Positions 42,815 through 53,288 of a DNA stretch of 64,000 nt are shown piece after piece. The notes below the pieces were generated by a model, which was not told the origin of the DNA, did no database searches, and was given only the letters and a program-made list of their open reading frames with translations. Source of the DNA: Rheum nobile (Eukaryota; Streptophyta; Magnoliopsida; Caryophyllales; Polygonaceae); NCBI GenBank assembly GCA_027886185.1, contig WOAB01000052.1, forward strand, positions 1,116,001 through 1,180,000. Reading direction: 5' to 3'. Position 1 is the first letter of the stretch. The number at the start of each line of letters is the position of its first letter. A program made the translations under genes and the position numbers.

Positions 42815-43747
42815 AAGGGGGAAAGAAAGATACCCACTAGCGATGCCGAGGTGGTTTGAGTCTCGGATGTCGTGGCTGGCGTGACAGTGGAAAGTCATGG
42901 AGACAAGAGTTTCTGGTGCAATGGCGGGAGGTATTGAAATTAAGCCCATTGGTTATCGCCCCCCTAGATGCCTCCCACCTGTGTGTAGCAGAGTCGTCCC
43001 ACTGCTGGATGTGAAAGCACTGCACCAACGACTGATCTCGGAGCATCCGTATGTCCTCATCAAGCTCAACTATCCACTCCTCATACTGTCTACCAGGGTC
43101 TGCAGGATCACTCGAATTGCCTACGGCATTGTGTTGTCCATCAACAACATATGCATAATCAGTGAAAATAGTATCAACCGACATATCTGCAAAGTCCTCT
43201 TGCTGCTCCTCCTCCTCATCATCAATTGCATCGTGTCGTTCCATCATGGGGTACCAAATAGGATTCTCAATCTAATCTCCTCCTCCTCAGCAGCTAAAGC
43301 ATGTCGTTCCATCATCTCAGCAGCGGAATAAAGTTGGGCAGCGGGGCCGCGATCGCGCTTTTCACCCGCGCCCGCATTTTTTTTCCGATTTTTTTTTGTA
43401 CTTCGACTTTTTTTAGGAGAAGTGTTCTTAAAGTGGTAAAACCGCGGTTGCGGTTTTTGGGCCAAGGTCGCGGTCGCGGTTTTTGGGCCGCGATCGTGGT
43501 TTCGCGTCTGTGGTGCTGCGAACTCTGTCTTCGAAACTCCTACCTGTATTTTAGTCTAAAAACGAAACAATAATAATAGAAACTTGAAAAGAAAAGACAT
43601 GAAAAGAATTACATACCTTGGGTTGCCTCCCGAGCAACGCCTTGGTTAATGTCGTGGCTCGACATAGTGTCTTGTTGATCACATCGGTAAACCATCACAC
43701 AAACGAGAATATACAAACTTTAGATTACCCGGTAACGGCGCCAAAAT
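42815..43747 (-). repeat. Array internal region I2, PPT side deleted
   Basis: Lacks the PPT and the CGCCCTTTCGGG spacer because of the deletion at 42814. Keeps the small ORF (42837-43247), GC-rich palindromes (43345-43510) and a degenerate PBS at 43726-43743. Confidence 0.87.
42837..43247 (-). CDS. Small array ORF, copy in I2, intact
   Basis: 136 codons from ATG 43247 to TAG 42837-42839. The N-terminus is acidic (DDEEEEQQEDFADM), then VDTIFTDYAYV, SSDPADPGRQYEEW, LDEDIRMLRDQSLVQCFHIQQWDDS, and a basic Pro/Arg/His C-terminus ending KPPRHR. No known domain recognised, no membrane segment or signal peptide. The frame is open although the surrounding LTR-internal unit has a large deletion. Differences from the I3 copy are scattered and mostly single residues. 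Confidence 0.55.
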   Translation of the reverse strand: MMERHDAIDDEEEEQQEDFADMSVDTIFTDYAYVVDGQHNAVGNSSDPADPGRQYEEWIVELDEDIRMLRDQSLVQCFHIQQWDDSATHRWEASRGAITNGLNFNTSRHCTRNSCLHDFPLSRQPRHPRLKPPRHR

Positions 43748-45187
43748 TGACAGGCGATTTGTCGCATACACCTAACAAATAACCTCAAAAATCTAACTAA
43801 TGCAGTCTGGTAAGTAAGGGCCGAATCCCACAGAGAATCAAGCTATATATCATGTTTGCCAAATCGTTCACCAATTGATAACAAAGACAAAGGGGGGGGG
43901 GGGGGGGGGGAGTTTATATGAATCTAACTAAGAAAATGATAAATGAAACATACATAGCTTGGCTAGACAAATATCCACCTTCAGTTTGGTTGATCGATCA
44001 TTGATTTTCCCTAGTTCTCAATTCTAATGAATGTCATAATCCTTGTTCTAAATTAATTATCAGTCCAACTAGTCCTGATAATCCTAACTATTAAACAAGC
44101 AAGAAACTATCAAGATTCAATTTAACAGCAGGTGTAAGCTCAGGAATAGATAGGCTCATGTAATACTTAACAACTAGTCAGTACTCGACATGCAATCAAT
44201 TCTCTTCATAATAAACATTCACAACTAGTTCCTGTAAATCGTGGTTGCTACTCTGAATTAGGGATGAGCAATATTAATCTCAACAAGTTGACCAGATTAG
44301 GGGAACCAACACTATAGATAATACCAATCTCAACTAGTTTGTCAAGCTAGGGAAACCAATACTAATAATACTAATCACAACAAAATGGTGAACTAGATAA
44401 ACCAGTAGAATTCAAAACCCTAATCCTGTAGTATGAATAATACCAATAACTACTAGTTGATCAGGCAAGAGAAATCAATAAAACTCAATGGGATGAAGAA
44501 CAAGAGAATCAATAACATTCAAGGATAGAGTAAAGGAAAAATCTCACAATCAAATTCTAACCAAGGCTTCAATTATCTAGCCAAAAACAAAACAAAGATA
44601 AAAACAAAGAAAAGGGAAATGAGGCAGAAGGAGAAAAAACGAACTCTCAATCTGATGTTCTAAAGGCAGAATATAAAGACTTAGCAAAACCTAATTTCTA
44701 AAGATAACGATAACAATCTTCTAAAAGGAAATAAAAGAAAAGAAATAACAGATCTCGGACGTAAACCCGATCTTCGCGCTTGGCATGGACACACGACCGC
44801 GGTTTTGTGCTTCGCCGAACATCTGCTTCTGCTGTCAATCCGCTCCCGCGGAAAATTTTCCGCGCCCGCGGTTCTTAATCTGTAGCTCTCTTGCGGCTCT
44901 CTCCTGTCGCGGCACTCCTCGCGGGTCTCTGACTTGCAAAACCGCGACCGCGGATTCAAAATCTCGTCTGCGGTTTGGCTTTTTGCGCATCCTAACAAAC
45001 TCTTCCTAAGTCGCGGCTTGCTCCATTCCTTCACAACTTTTCTACTCCAATACTTCACTAAAATCACCACTTTCTCCACTTCTTCACTACTACTCCATTA
45101 TCCTAAATTGTCTTCTAAACCCACACAAATGGTACCTAAAATCCTAGTAACAGTTCCTAGTTACGCACTACAAAGTAGAGCGTATCA
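43748..45187 (-). repeat. Array LTR L3, full length
   Basis: 1440 bp from TGACAGGC to GCGTATCA. Poly(G) of 19 at 43892-43910, CG-rich palindromes at 44795-44960. Confidence 0.92.
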
Positions 45188-46729
45188 AATTCTCCCATGC
45201 TTAGACATTGCTCGTCCTCGAGTAAGCTAATGGAAATCTACTCCTCCAATGAAATACCCAAGGTCTCAGGAAGCACAACAAAACAATCTCCACTAAGAAC
45301 TGTACCTACCCATGAATCTCCATAGTACCAACACCCCAACACAACACACCAGCTTCAAGGAAAGCAGAGTACTTCCCTAAAGCTTAACCCAAACACCATA
45401 GAGTGAAAGTAACCATCTAACCTAGCTCCTGTCTATCTCTCAGAGTGACCTACCCGAATCCTCCTTATAACTCCACACCTATGTCACCACGCCAGGAAAA
45501 ATGAGGAATCCTATTAATCACTCTTTTCTTTTCACTCATTTTGCCAAGGCGCCCTTTCGGGTTTTCACGTAGCCACTCATTTCATTTTTCATAGATGGGC
45601 TCACCATTCCTCACATCACTCTACATCCTCTTATTACCCCGACCTAATGCTGGTCCGGGCCACCTACTTATTGCCTAAGCCGCCCTTTCGGGTTTTCAGC
45701 TTAGCCCGGGATTTTATTTTATTTTATTTTATTTATATATATATATAGACAGCAAGTACAAATCCCTTCCCCATGCTTAAATATTGCATTGTCCTCAATG
45801 TAATGAAAGACAAAAATGAAACTCGGGGGGAAAGAAAGATACCCACTAGCGATGCCGAGGTGGTTTGCATCTCGGATGTCGTGGCTGGCGTGGCAGTGGA
45901 ATGTCATGGAGACAAGAGTCTCTGGTGCAATGGCGGGAGGCAATGAAATTGAGCCCATTGGTTATCGGCCCCATAGATGCCTCCCACCTGTGTGAAGTAG
46001 AGGCGTCCCACTGCTGGATGTGAAAGCACTGCACGAGCGACTGATCTCGGAGCATCCGCATGTCCTCATCAAGCTCAACTATCCACTCATCATACTGTCT
46101 ACCAAGGTCTGCAGGATCACTCGAAGTGCCTACTGCATTGTGTTGTCCATCAGTAACATATGCATAATCAGTGAAAAAAGTATCAACCGACATATCTGCA
46201 AAGTCCTCTTGCTGCTCCTCCTCATCATCATCAACATCATCATGTTGTTCCGTCATGAGGTACCAAATTGGAATCTCAAGCTAATCTTCTCCTCCTCAGC
46301 AGCTAAAGCCTGTCGTTCCATCATCTCAGCAGCGGAATAAAGTTGGGCAGCGGGGCCGCGACCGCGGTTTACACCTGCCCCTGCGTTTTTTTTTCTTTTT
46401 CATTTTTTTTTTCATTTTTTTTAGGAGAAGTGTTCTTACAGTGGTAAAACCGCGGTTGCGGTTTTTGGGCCGTGATCACGGTTTCGCGTCTGTGGTGCTG
46501 CAAACTTTGTCTTTGAAATTCTTACCTGCATGTTAGTCTGAAAACGAAACAATAATAATAGAAACTTGAAAAGAAAAGACATGAAAAGAATTACATACCT
46601 TGGGTTGCCTCTCGAGCAGCGCCTTGGTTAATGTCGTGGCTTGACATAGTGTCTTGTTGATCACATTGGTAAACCATCACACAAACAAGAATATACAAAC
46701 TTTAGATTCCCCGACAACAGCGCCAAATT
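45188..46729 (-). repeat. Array internal region I3
   Basis: 1542 bp, the most complete internal region: PPT, spacer with CGCCCTTTCGGG motifs (45550 and 45682), AT-rich run (45715-45745), intact small ORF, GC-rich block (46345-46490), PBS at 46708-46725 with one change. Confidence 0.9.
45846..46256 (-). CDS. Small array ORF, copy in I3, intact
   Basis: 136 codons from ATG 46256 (MTEQHD) to TAG 45846-45848. Same layout as the I2 copy: acidic N-terminus, VDTFFTDYAYV, DPADLGRQYDEW, DEDMRMLRDQSLVQCFHIQQWDAS, and a basic Pro/Arg/His tail. It is the only long frame shared by all four internal regions, so it is the best candidate for a product of this family. It lies between PBS and PPT on the same strand as the element, where gag would be. 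I do not recognise a gag motif, and the function is unknown. An overlapping frame (45719-45958) is also open in several copies but less regular. Confidence 0.55.
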   Translation of the reverse strand: MTEQHDDVDDDEEEQQEDFADMSVDTFFTDYAYVTDGQHNAVGTSSDPADLGRQYDEWIVELDEDMRMLRDQSLVQCFHIQQWDASTSHRWEASMGPITNGLNFIASRHCTRDSCLHDIPLPRQPRHPRCKPPRHR

Positions 46730-48133
46730 TGACAGGCGTTTTGTCCTATACGCCTAACAAATAACCTCAAAAACCCACAGATAAAGGGTCGAATCCCACA
46801 GAGAATCAAGCTATATATATTGTTTGCTAAATCGTTCACCAATTGATAACAAAGATAAAGGGGGGAGTTTATATGAATCTAACTAAGAAAATGATAAATA
46901 AAACATAAATAGCTTGGCTACACAAATATCCACCTTCAGTTTGGTTGATCGATCATTGATTTTCCCTAATTCTCAATTCTCATGAATTTCCTAACCCCTA
47001 TTCTAAATTTATTACCAGTCCAACTAGTCCTGATAATCCTAACTAATAAACAATCAAGAAACTATCAAGATTCAGTTTAACAGCAGCAGTAAGCTCAGGA
47101 ATAGATAGGCTCATGCAATACTTAACAACTAGTCAGTACTCGACATTCAATTAATTCTCTTCACAATAAACATTCACAACGAGTTCATGTAAATCGTGGT
47201 TGCTACTCTGAATTAGGGATGAACAATATTAATCTCAACAAGTTGACCAGATTAGGCGAACTAGTACTATATAGATAATACCAATCTCAACTAGTTTGTC
47301 AGGCTAGGGAAACCAATACTAATAATACTAATCACAACAAAATGATGAACTAGATAAACCAGTAGAATTCAAAACCCTAATCCTGCAGTATGAATAATAC
47401 CAATAACTACTAGTTGATCAGGCTAGAAAAATCAATAAAACTCAATGGGATGAAGAACAAGAGAATCAATAACATTCAAGGATAGAGTAATGGAAAAATC
47501 TCACAATGAAATTCAAACCAAGGCTTCAATTATCTAGCCAAAAACAAAACAAAGATAAACACAAAGAAAAGGGAAAAGAGGTAGAAGGAGAAAAAACGAA
47601 CTCTCAATCTGATTTTCTAAAGGCAGAATATAAAGACTTAGCAAAACCTAAGTTCTAAAGATAACGGTAACGATCTTCTAAAAGGAAATAAAATAAAATA
47701 AATAAAAGATCTCGGACAAAAATCCGATCTCCGCGCCTGGCATGGACCCGCGACCGCGGTTTTGTGCTTCGCCGAACATCTACTTCTGCTGTCAATACGC
47801 GCCCGCGGAAAATTTTCCGCACCCGCGGTTTTCAATTTGCTGCTCTCTCCTATCGCGGCACTCCTCGAGGGTCTCTTACTTGCAAAACCGCGACCGCGGT
47901 TTCAAAACCGTGCCCGTGGTTTGGCCTTCTGCGCATCCTGACGAACTTTTCCTAAGCCGCGGCTTGCTCCATTCCTTCAAAAAAATTCTACTCCAATACT
48001 TCACTAAAATCATCACTTCCTCCACTTCTTCTCTACTACTCCATTATCCTAAATTGTCTTCTAAACCCACACAAATGGTACGCAAAATCCTAGTAACAGC
48101 TCCTAGTTACGCACTACAAAGTAGAGCGTATCA
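46730..48133 (-). repeat. Array LTR L4, outer right LTR
   Basis: 1404 bp from TGACAGGC to GCGTATCA. It has only six G at the poly(G) position. Beyond it comes GTAATTTATG, not part of the array; no matching left target duplication is available because L0 is truncated. Confidence 0.9.
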
Positions 48134-49918
48134 GTAATTTATGTATAAGTACAAGATTGATGAGGTTTTTAGAGACACACGATAATTACCACTAATACAA
48201 GCTATCATTTGCAACTCTCTCGCTCTTTTACGATTATTCTCTAAGTTTAGTTCTTCATTTCAATATTGAAGCGACCGACGATTAGATCATTCGATTCGAC
48301 CAGTCTATTGTTCAAAGGAGTAAAGCTAGTCATTGCATATGTTTAACCTTATTTCATTTAGTTCATTGCTTGATTTGGATCATTCAGATATAATCAATAC
48401 TGTTGTCTAGTTGCCCTTCATAAGGCGATTCAGGTCGATTCGATCTTTTCGCCCCAAAGCACGTTTTACAAGCTAAATAAAGAGTAGAGCCCGAATGTAA
48501 GAGTTGTAATCTTGATCGAAGCAGTTGCTCATGGGGAAGATTCGGACCAATGTAATCCATAACCGTGTTGCGCAAAAGAATGGGCGAGATATGTGTATTG
48601 GCTAAAAAGTCAGCAACCTTGTTACATTCCCTATAGCAGTGATGTACCTGAAAGTCATCAAAATAACGAAGAAGAAAAAAGATTTCTTCAATAATATGTG
48701 AAATTTTCCACGAAATTTTCCAAATTTCACGCATAGAATTAATAACAGAAAGATTATCTACTTCAAGGAACAAGAAACCGAACATTAAACGTGCAAATAA
48801 ATTTCAAACAAAGAATCTGCAAGTTAAGGTTAATGGGCTTTCCAAAGTTAGATTTCAACTCTATATTTATATATATAACAAAATAGAAGACATGACATAG
48901 CCAAAGTGTGTAATATTGCACTTCAGCGTGCTTAATAAAAATTAATCTAAATCCACGTGCAATTAAAAGTGTTTAAAATTTCACCTGGAAGATAAAATTG
49001 ATCCAATAAAATATACACTTTGATAATGATTAGTCGTATACTATTAATAAAAACTTGTTCCTATTCATTATGCAAGTGTATTCTCCCTACTTCATTCAAG
49101 ATGGATAAAAAAGGGATTTATAAGACATGGGTCAAGAATTATATAACTTGTCAAATATGAGATTAAATTTCTCTTGTCCTCGGTTACAAAACCGATCTGC
49201 CGTGACTAGTATGTATGAGCATGACTAAAATATCAAGTTAAGTTCTTGGTAACTCTATGCCAATTTATTTTAGTGGGGTATCTCAAAATAAATCAGTTTA
49301 AATATTTCTTTGAATGAATGATTTGATCTCTTTTAAAAGGGTACGTAGAAAACTCGATACAAAGCAATCGTTCGTCGAGTTCAATCACAATCCTAAATTA
49401 GAGTAAGTTTCACCAGAGTGATAATTTCTTTAGAACTACGTAAAGACTTGACGCATTCAAAGGCTATGTAGGAGCTCGGTATTAAATGTTATATGTATCG
49501 AGTACAGTCACAAACCACAAATCTAAAACAAAATCAATTCAAAATTAAAACTTTTTCAAACAAACATATATAGTGAAAAGGTTAGACAACCTTTCCTATA
49601 AGGTGAGTTTGATCTTATTCACGACGTACAAATGATAGTTGGATCGTGTCCAGCCAACCCTTCCTAGAAGGTGGGTTTAGACTCATTCATCTATTGTACA
49701 GAAAATAAAACACTCTGAAATACGTAAGGCTTGATTCTGTTCCAAGAGATACGTAGGCAACCCGTTAAAACTTGGGTGCAACTCAAATCCATTAAACCAT
49801 TTAAATTTTGGCATTTGTATAACTTTTAATCAAGAGGGTAACAAGAAAAGGTCAAACTCAAATTTTATAAAATCAAATATAATATGTTTTGCAATTTTGT
49901 ACATTTTTGTTCAACATA
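48134..49918. other. Unassigned AT-rich region with LINE fragment and possible 5' LTR remains
   Basis: Apart from the LINE RNase H fragment I see no gene. From about 49080 to 49916 the sequence carries repeats of two motifs (CCCTTCCTAGAAGG and GATACGTAGGCAA types) that also occur at 57890-58900, so this part probably belongs to the 5' end of the Ogre-like element. It ends TTCAACA just before a PBS-like site. Confidence 0.45.
48384..48785 (-). pseudogene. RNase H fragment of a non-LTR retrotransposon (LINE)
   Basis: 133 codons with FLEVDNLSVINSM, IIEEIFFLLRYFDDFQVHHCYRECNKVADFLAN. The spacing of the middle Asp, the H-x-YRE-x-N segment and the last Asp is that of the RNase H domain found at the C-terminus of many plant LINEs (RVT_3-like family). 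The first catalytic Asp and everything upstream are missing, and no poly(A) tail was identified. A host RNase H-like gene fragment is the alternative. Confidence 0.6.
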
Positions 49919-50008
49919 TTTTTCGCACGCCCAGTGGAACCTTTTCTTCCTTTTCATCTTTAAGTTATACATTTACTAACACTTGATTTTCCTTTTGGTT
50001 ACAAGGAA

Positions 50009-50850
50009 ATGGCGTCAAGGGCTATGGTGAACTTCAACGAGCTTCCGACCACCTTTATCATCCAAGGAGGTCGGTGGGTCTGCTGAAAGTCCTTTTACGC
50101 GGTCTTTGACATCACTCGAAATGCAATCTATGCCAATATCTCGTTGGAGAATTCCTTCAAGCCTCTTCAATGCTTGGAGGGTCAAAACACTCTTCAGTAG
50201 GTTCCGAAGGCGTCCCAAGAAGGCAACAAGCCCAACAACTTTATTGGAACAAATTCAGATACTAGGAGTGCTCAAAGGCCCATCATCCGAGTCTTCAAGA
50301 AGAATGCTGAGCTTGTCGTTAAATCCACTCCACTTGTTCCCAAAGCATTCCAAGACGGCGTTACTATGCAAGCTAGCTCTTTCTCATGCTTTATCACAAT
50401 CTAATGCAACTCTTTGGAGAGCCGCAAAATATCTCCTTGTTCCAAAAGGGGCATTGACTACTCCTCAAGTCATCACCCCTAGGCATATTTTCATAGGGTC
50501 TATCCCTATCAAGTTGGAGAAGGTTGAGCAAGTTTGCATGACCTCTTACTCTGAGGGAGAAACTCAAGTGAAGACTCCAAAAGTCAAGGTCATCAAGGCC
50601 TCAAAGACTAAGAAGGTGTGAGTTCAAAAAGATGGTGATTCTTCTTGTGCTTTAGGTGAAGAAGGAGATTCATGTGTATCAAAGAATCCATCTTCAAGAG
50701 GTGTTCAACCGAGTGTTGTTGATGGTCCGATGACAAGGTCAAAGGCCAAGCTCATGTCTTATGTGGATGAAGCCTCACGACCTCCGAGTCTTCCAAGCTC
50801 ACAAGCCGAGGAAAGTTCAACTTTCCTTTGTATGGAGACTTGACTTCTCA
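50009..50850 (+). pseudogene. ORF1-like remnant of the Ogre-like element
   Basis: From ATG 50009 the frame reads MASRAMVNFNELPTTFIIQGG, then a TGA, FYAVFDITRNAIYANISL and further stops; a second frame is open at 50106-50621 and ends TPKVKVIKASKTKKV. Which frame was original changes along the stretch, so at least one shift is present. MTRSKAKLMSYVDEASRPPS follows near 50730. Position before gag matches ORF1 of Ogre elements, whose function is not known. No domain recognised. Confidence 0.45.
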
Positions 50851-51053
50851 CTTTCAAGAAGAAGAATTTCCATATATTCTCACTAAGGAGGTCCAAATGG
50901 AAGCTATCTCTCAAGATGAGTCCCATAATATGCCAATGTAAATGACATCTACATCAAGTGTTGAGGAGCAACTTCAAGAGTTACGATGAAAACTCGCTGA
51001 AAGAGATGCTCAAATAGCCTCACTTGAAGCTCAAGTCGATAATCAAGCTTAAG

Positions 51054-51683
51054 CATGGTTATTAAAATCTAGATTCAGATCTTAAAATCCTAAGATTTTA
51101 CGATCCAAGGTAGGGTGTCTGATCCAGATCTATTACTAAAATCTATTAATGTCAAAATCTAACTCTGGATCTTATAGGATCTCAAAGGATCAGTAGAATC
51201 TTATGATTCTAAGATCTTAGTAAGATCCTAACGTTGAACTTCTACGAGCTACTAACATCTCGTTTGAGAGCCCAATTTATCCAAATTTCCACCTCTCTCA
51301 TACTTACGCTCTCCATATATACGTCTCTCCCATGTAGTCATGCTCCAAATCCCAAAATTTCACTCATGCGTGATAAAAAACTAAAGCAGCCCTAATAATG
51401 ATTGTTCAAAATCTTCATGTCTCATTTACGCATGTCCTAAATCCAATTAGTTTTGACAATATAGTGTATATGACTTGAGTTTCGGTGAGTCAATGGTCCA
51501 TTGCATCAATGTTCTAAAGTTTTATATTTAAAATTTTAAATATCTATTTATATTTTTGCTAAATGACATTCATATTTTATTATTTAATTAATTTTTATTT
51601 GTTTACAAATTCCTACGACTTTACGATCCGATCCAGAGGGTCCCCTGTGATCCGATCCTAAAATCCCGATTTTAATAACCTTG
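51054..51683. mobile_element. hAT-like MITE, 630 bp
   Basis: Terminal inverted repeats CATGGTTATTAAAATC and (inverted) CAAGGTTATTAAAATC match at 15 of 16 positions. The flanking 8-bp repeats AGCTTAAG (51046-51053) and AGCTCAAG (51684-51691) match at 7 of 8. No coding capacity; inner sequence is rich in GATCTTA/TAAGATC repeats. The size of the duplication suggests hAT. Taking it out restores a continuous gag-leader frame (DNQA-QERVDK). Confidence 0.78.
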
Positions 51684-51699
51684 AGCTCAAGAGAGTAGA

Positions 51700-53229
51700 C
51701 AAGAGCGAGTGAGAACAAATGATGAGGGGCCGAGTAGTATATCTATTTTTCCTCAAGAGATTAATGAGTTGATTGCCCAAGGGATCTGAGAATTCCAAGT
51801 GTCGCAAAACCCGTCTATGCTTGGTTATAGGAAGCCATACTCGGTTTACTATGATGCGATTCCTTTCCCCGTGGGCTACCAAAGACCAAATTTTGACAAG
51901 TTTGATAGACTTCATGGGTCACCGCATGAGCATCTTGCTCATTTCTATTCGGCATGTGGTGAAACTGCATTGAGTGATGCTTAACTCATTAGACAATTTT
52001 TGCAATCATTAAAGGGGTCGGCTTTTACCTGGTATACTCAACTTCAACCAGGGTTGATCCAAACATGGGATGATTTACAAAGGGAGTTTCTAGCGCAATT
52101 CGTGAGATCAAAGGCAAAGGTTTCTATTATGGACCTGGGAAATACTCTTTAAAGGCCTAACGAGCTTGCCAATGATTTCATAGCTAGATGGAAGAGTTTG
52201 AGACTCCAATGTCCTAAAAGATTAAGTGAAGAGGCATGTGTGCAAATGTGTACCAGTAACTTGATTTCAGAATTGGCGGTGCATGTGGATAGCGCCGAGC
52301 CTCGGTCCTTTGATGCTTTAGTGTCAAAAGCTTGCAATGTTTAACGACAATTGGATCGAGGACGAACAAGCTCAAGTCGTTCTCAAGTAGGTGAGACCAG
52401 AAGAGATTATGGTAAAAGGCCTCAGAAGAGAGGAGAATCCATGGCTACTTTCATTAATCCTACTAGTAAAACTCCTACTATAAACAATTCCAAGACACAA
52501 GGAAAAGGAATTAAAGAGCGATTCAAAAAGCTTACTCTTCAAGAAAGGAAAGAAAAGAAATACCATTTTGACGATGATGATGTCCAAGCGATATCTAAAG
52601 AGTTGTTATCTGCTAAGATTCTAGCGCTCCCAGAACCTTAGAGGCCAAATCAAGTTGGAAGGACAAATGATGCGAGTTATTGTCCATACCACCGCATTGC
52701 AAGTCACCCAATCAAGGATTGTTATGTCCTTAAAGATAAAATCGAGAAGATGGTTAACAATGAAGAAATTGAGATTAAGGAAGCAACATCACAATCTCCG
52801 GTGGCTTCATCATATGCTATCTCCACGGAAGAAGTTGTACAAGAACTTCCTTCTTATCCATGGTCTCAAGAAACATCTGAAGCAACATTAGAAGCAATCG
52901 AAAATGAACGCATTCCGACAGTTTCATTGCCTCCAATGGCAATACCAATGTAGTTTCTAGTGAATGATGATGTCCAAATTGTTTGGGCAAATCCTGATAT
53001 GCCAAGAGATGGTCCTGGACAACCTTCGCTGTATGAGATCATGACATGCTCAAATATTGAAGATTTGTATTCTGATGATGATGGTGATTTCAGTGACCAT
53101 GAGTGGCAAACATGTATAAGTCGAAGGACATATCGACCTGTGATGACCGGAAGTTCAAATACTCCACGTTTTAGAATGATTGGAAGAAAGGTTATGAGGA
53201 AGAGAAATACCAAGAAGGAAAAAAAATGA
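51700..53229 (+). pseudogene. Ogre-like gag with Cys/His motif
   Basis: Gag core is recognisable: PFPVGYQRPNFDKFDRLHG, HLAHFYSACGE, QFLQSLKGSAFTWYTQL, DDLQREFLAQF, ELANDFIARWKSL. It is broken by TGA (about 51787), TAA (51981), TAA (52150) and others. A Lys-rich linker follows (52351-52641) and a zinc-type motif CPYHRIASHPIKDC near 52680, the form used by Tat/Ogre gag. Further acidic linker to a stop at 53229. No intact product is possible. Confidence 0.75.
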
Positions 53230-53288
53230 GAAAAAAGAAATGGTTGGCGACTATTGATTCTGATGAAGAATATGTCTAGCCTAATAGG

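Larger units (their letters stand above)
28794..48133 (-). mobile_element. Tandem array of a non-autonomous tRNA-Asp-primed LTR element (5 LTRs, 4 internal regions)
   Basis: The order along the window is L0 (truncated)-I0-L1-I1-L2-I2-L3-I3-L4, every LTR shared by its neighbours. Full LTRs are about 1.40-1.44 kb, with + strand edges TGACAGGC and GCGTATCA. Internal regions are about 1.54 kb, bounded by a PPT (GGGGGAATT on -) and a PBS (TGGCGCCGTTGTCGGGGA on -, tRNA-Asp type). No gag, RT or integrase is seen. Long LTRs and tRNA-Asp PBS point to an Athila-related non-autonomous family, by inference. I0 is split by gypsy element D. Confidence 0.88.

Noticed and set aside
45719..45958. Frame MGSISLPPAIAPE-type overlapping the small array ORF
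   Set aside because: It overlaps the end of the 136-codon ORF in another frame, with a variable C-terminus across an AT repeat. Kept only as an alternative reading.
28906..48137. Similar + strand frames (MDPRPRFC-type) in four array LTRs
   Set aside because: They run against the element's strand across CG-rich palindromes, vary in length and frame between copies, and are explained by LTR sequence similarity.
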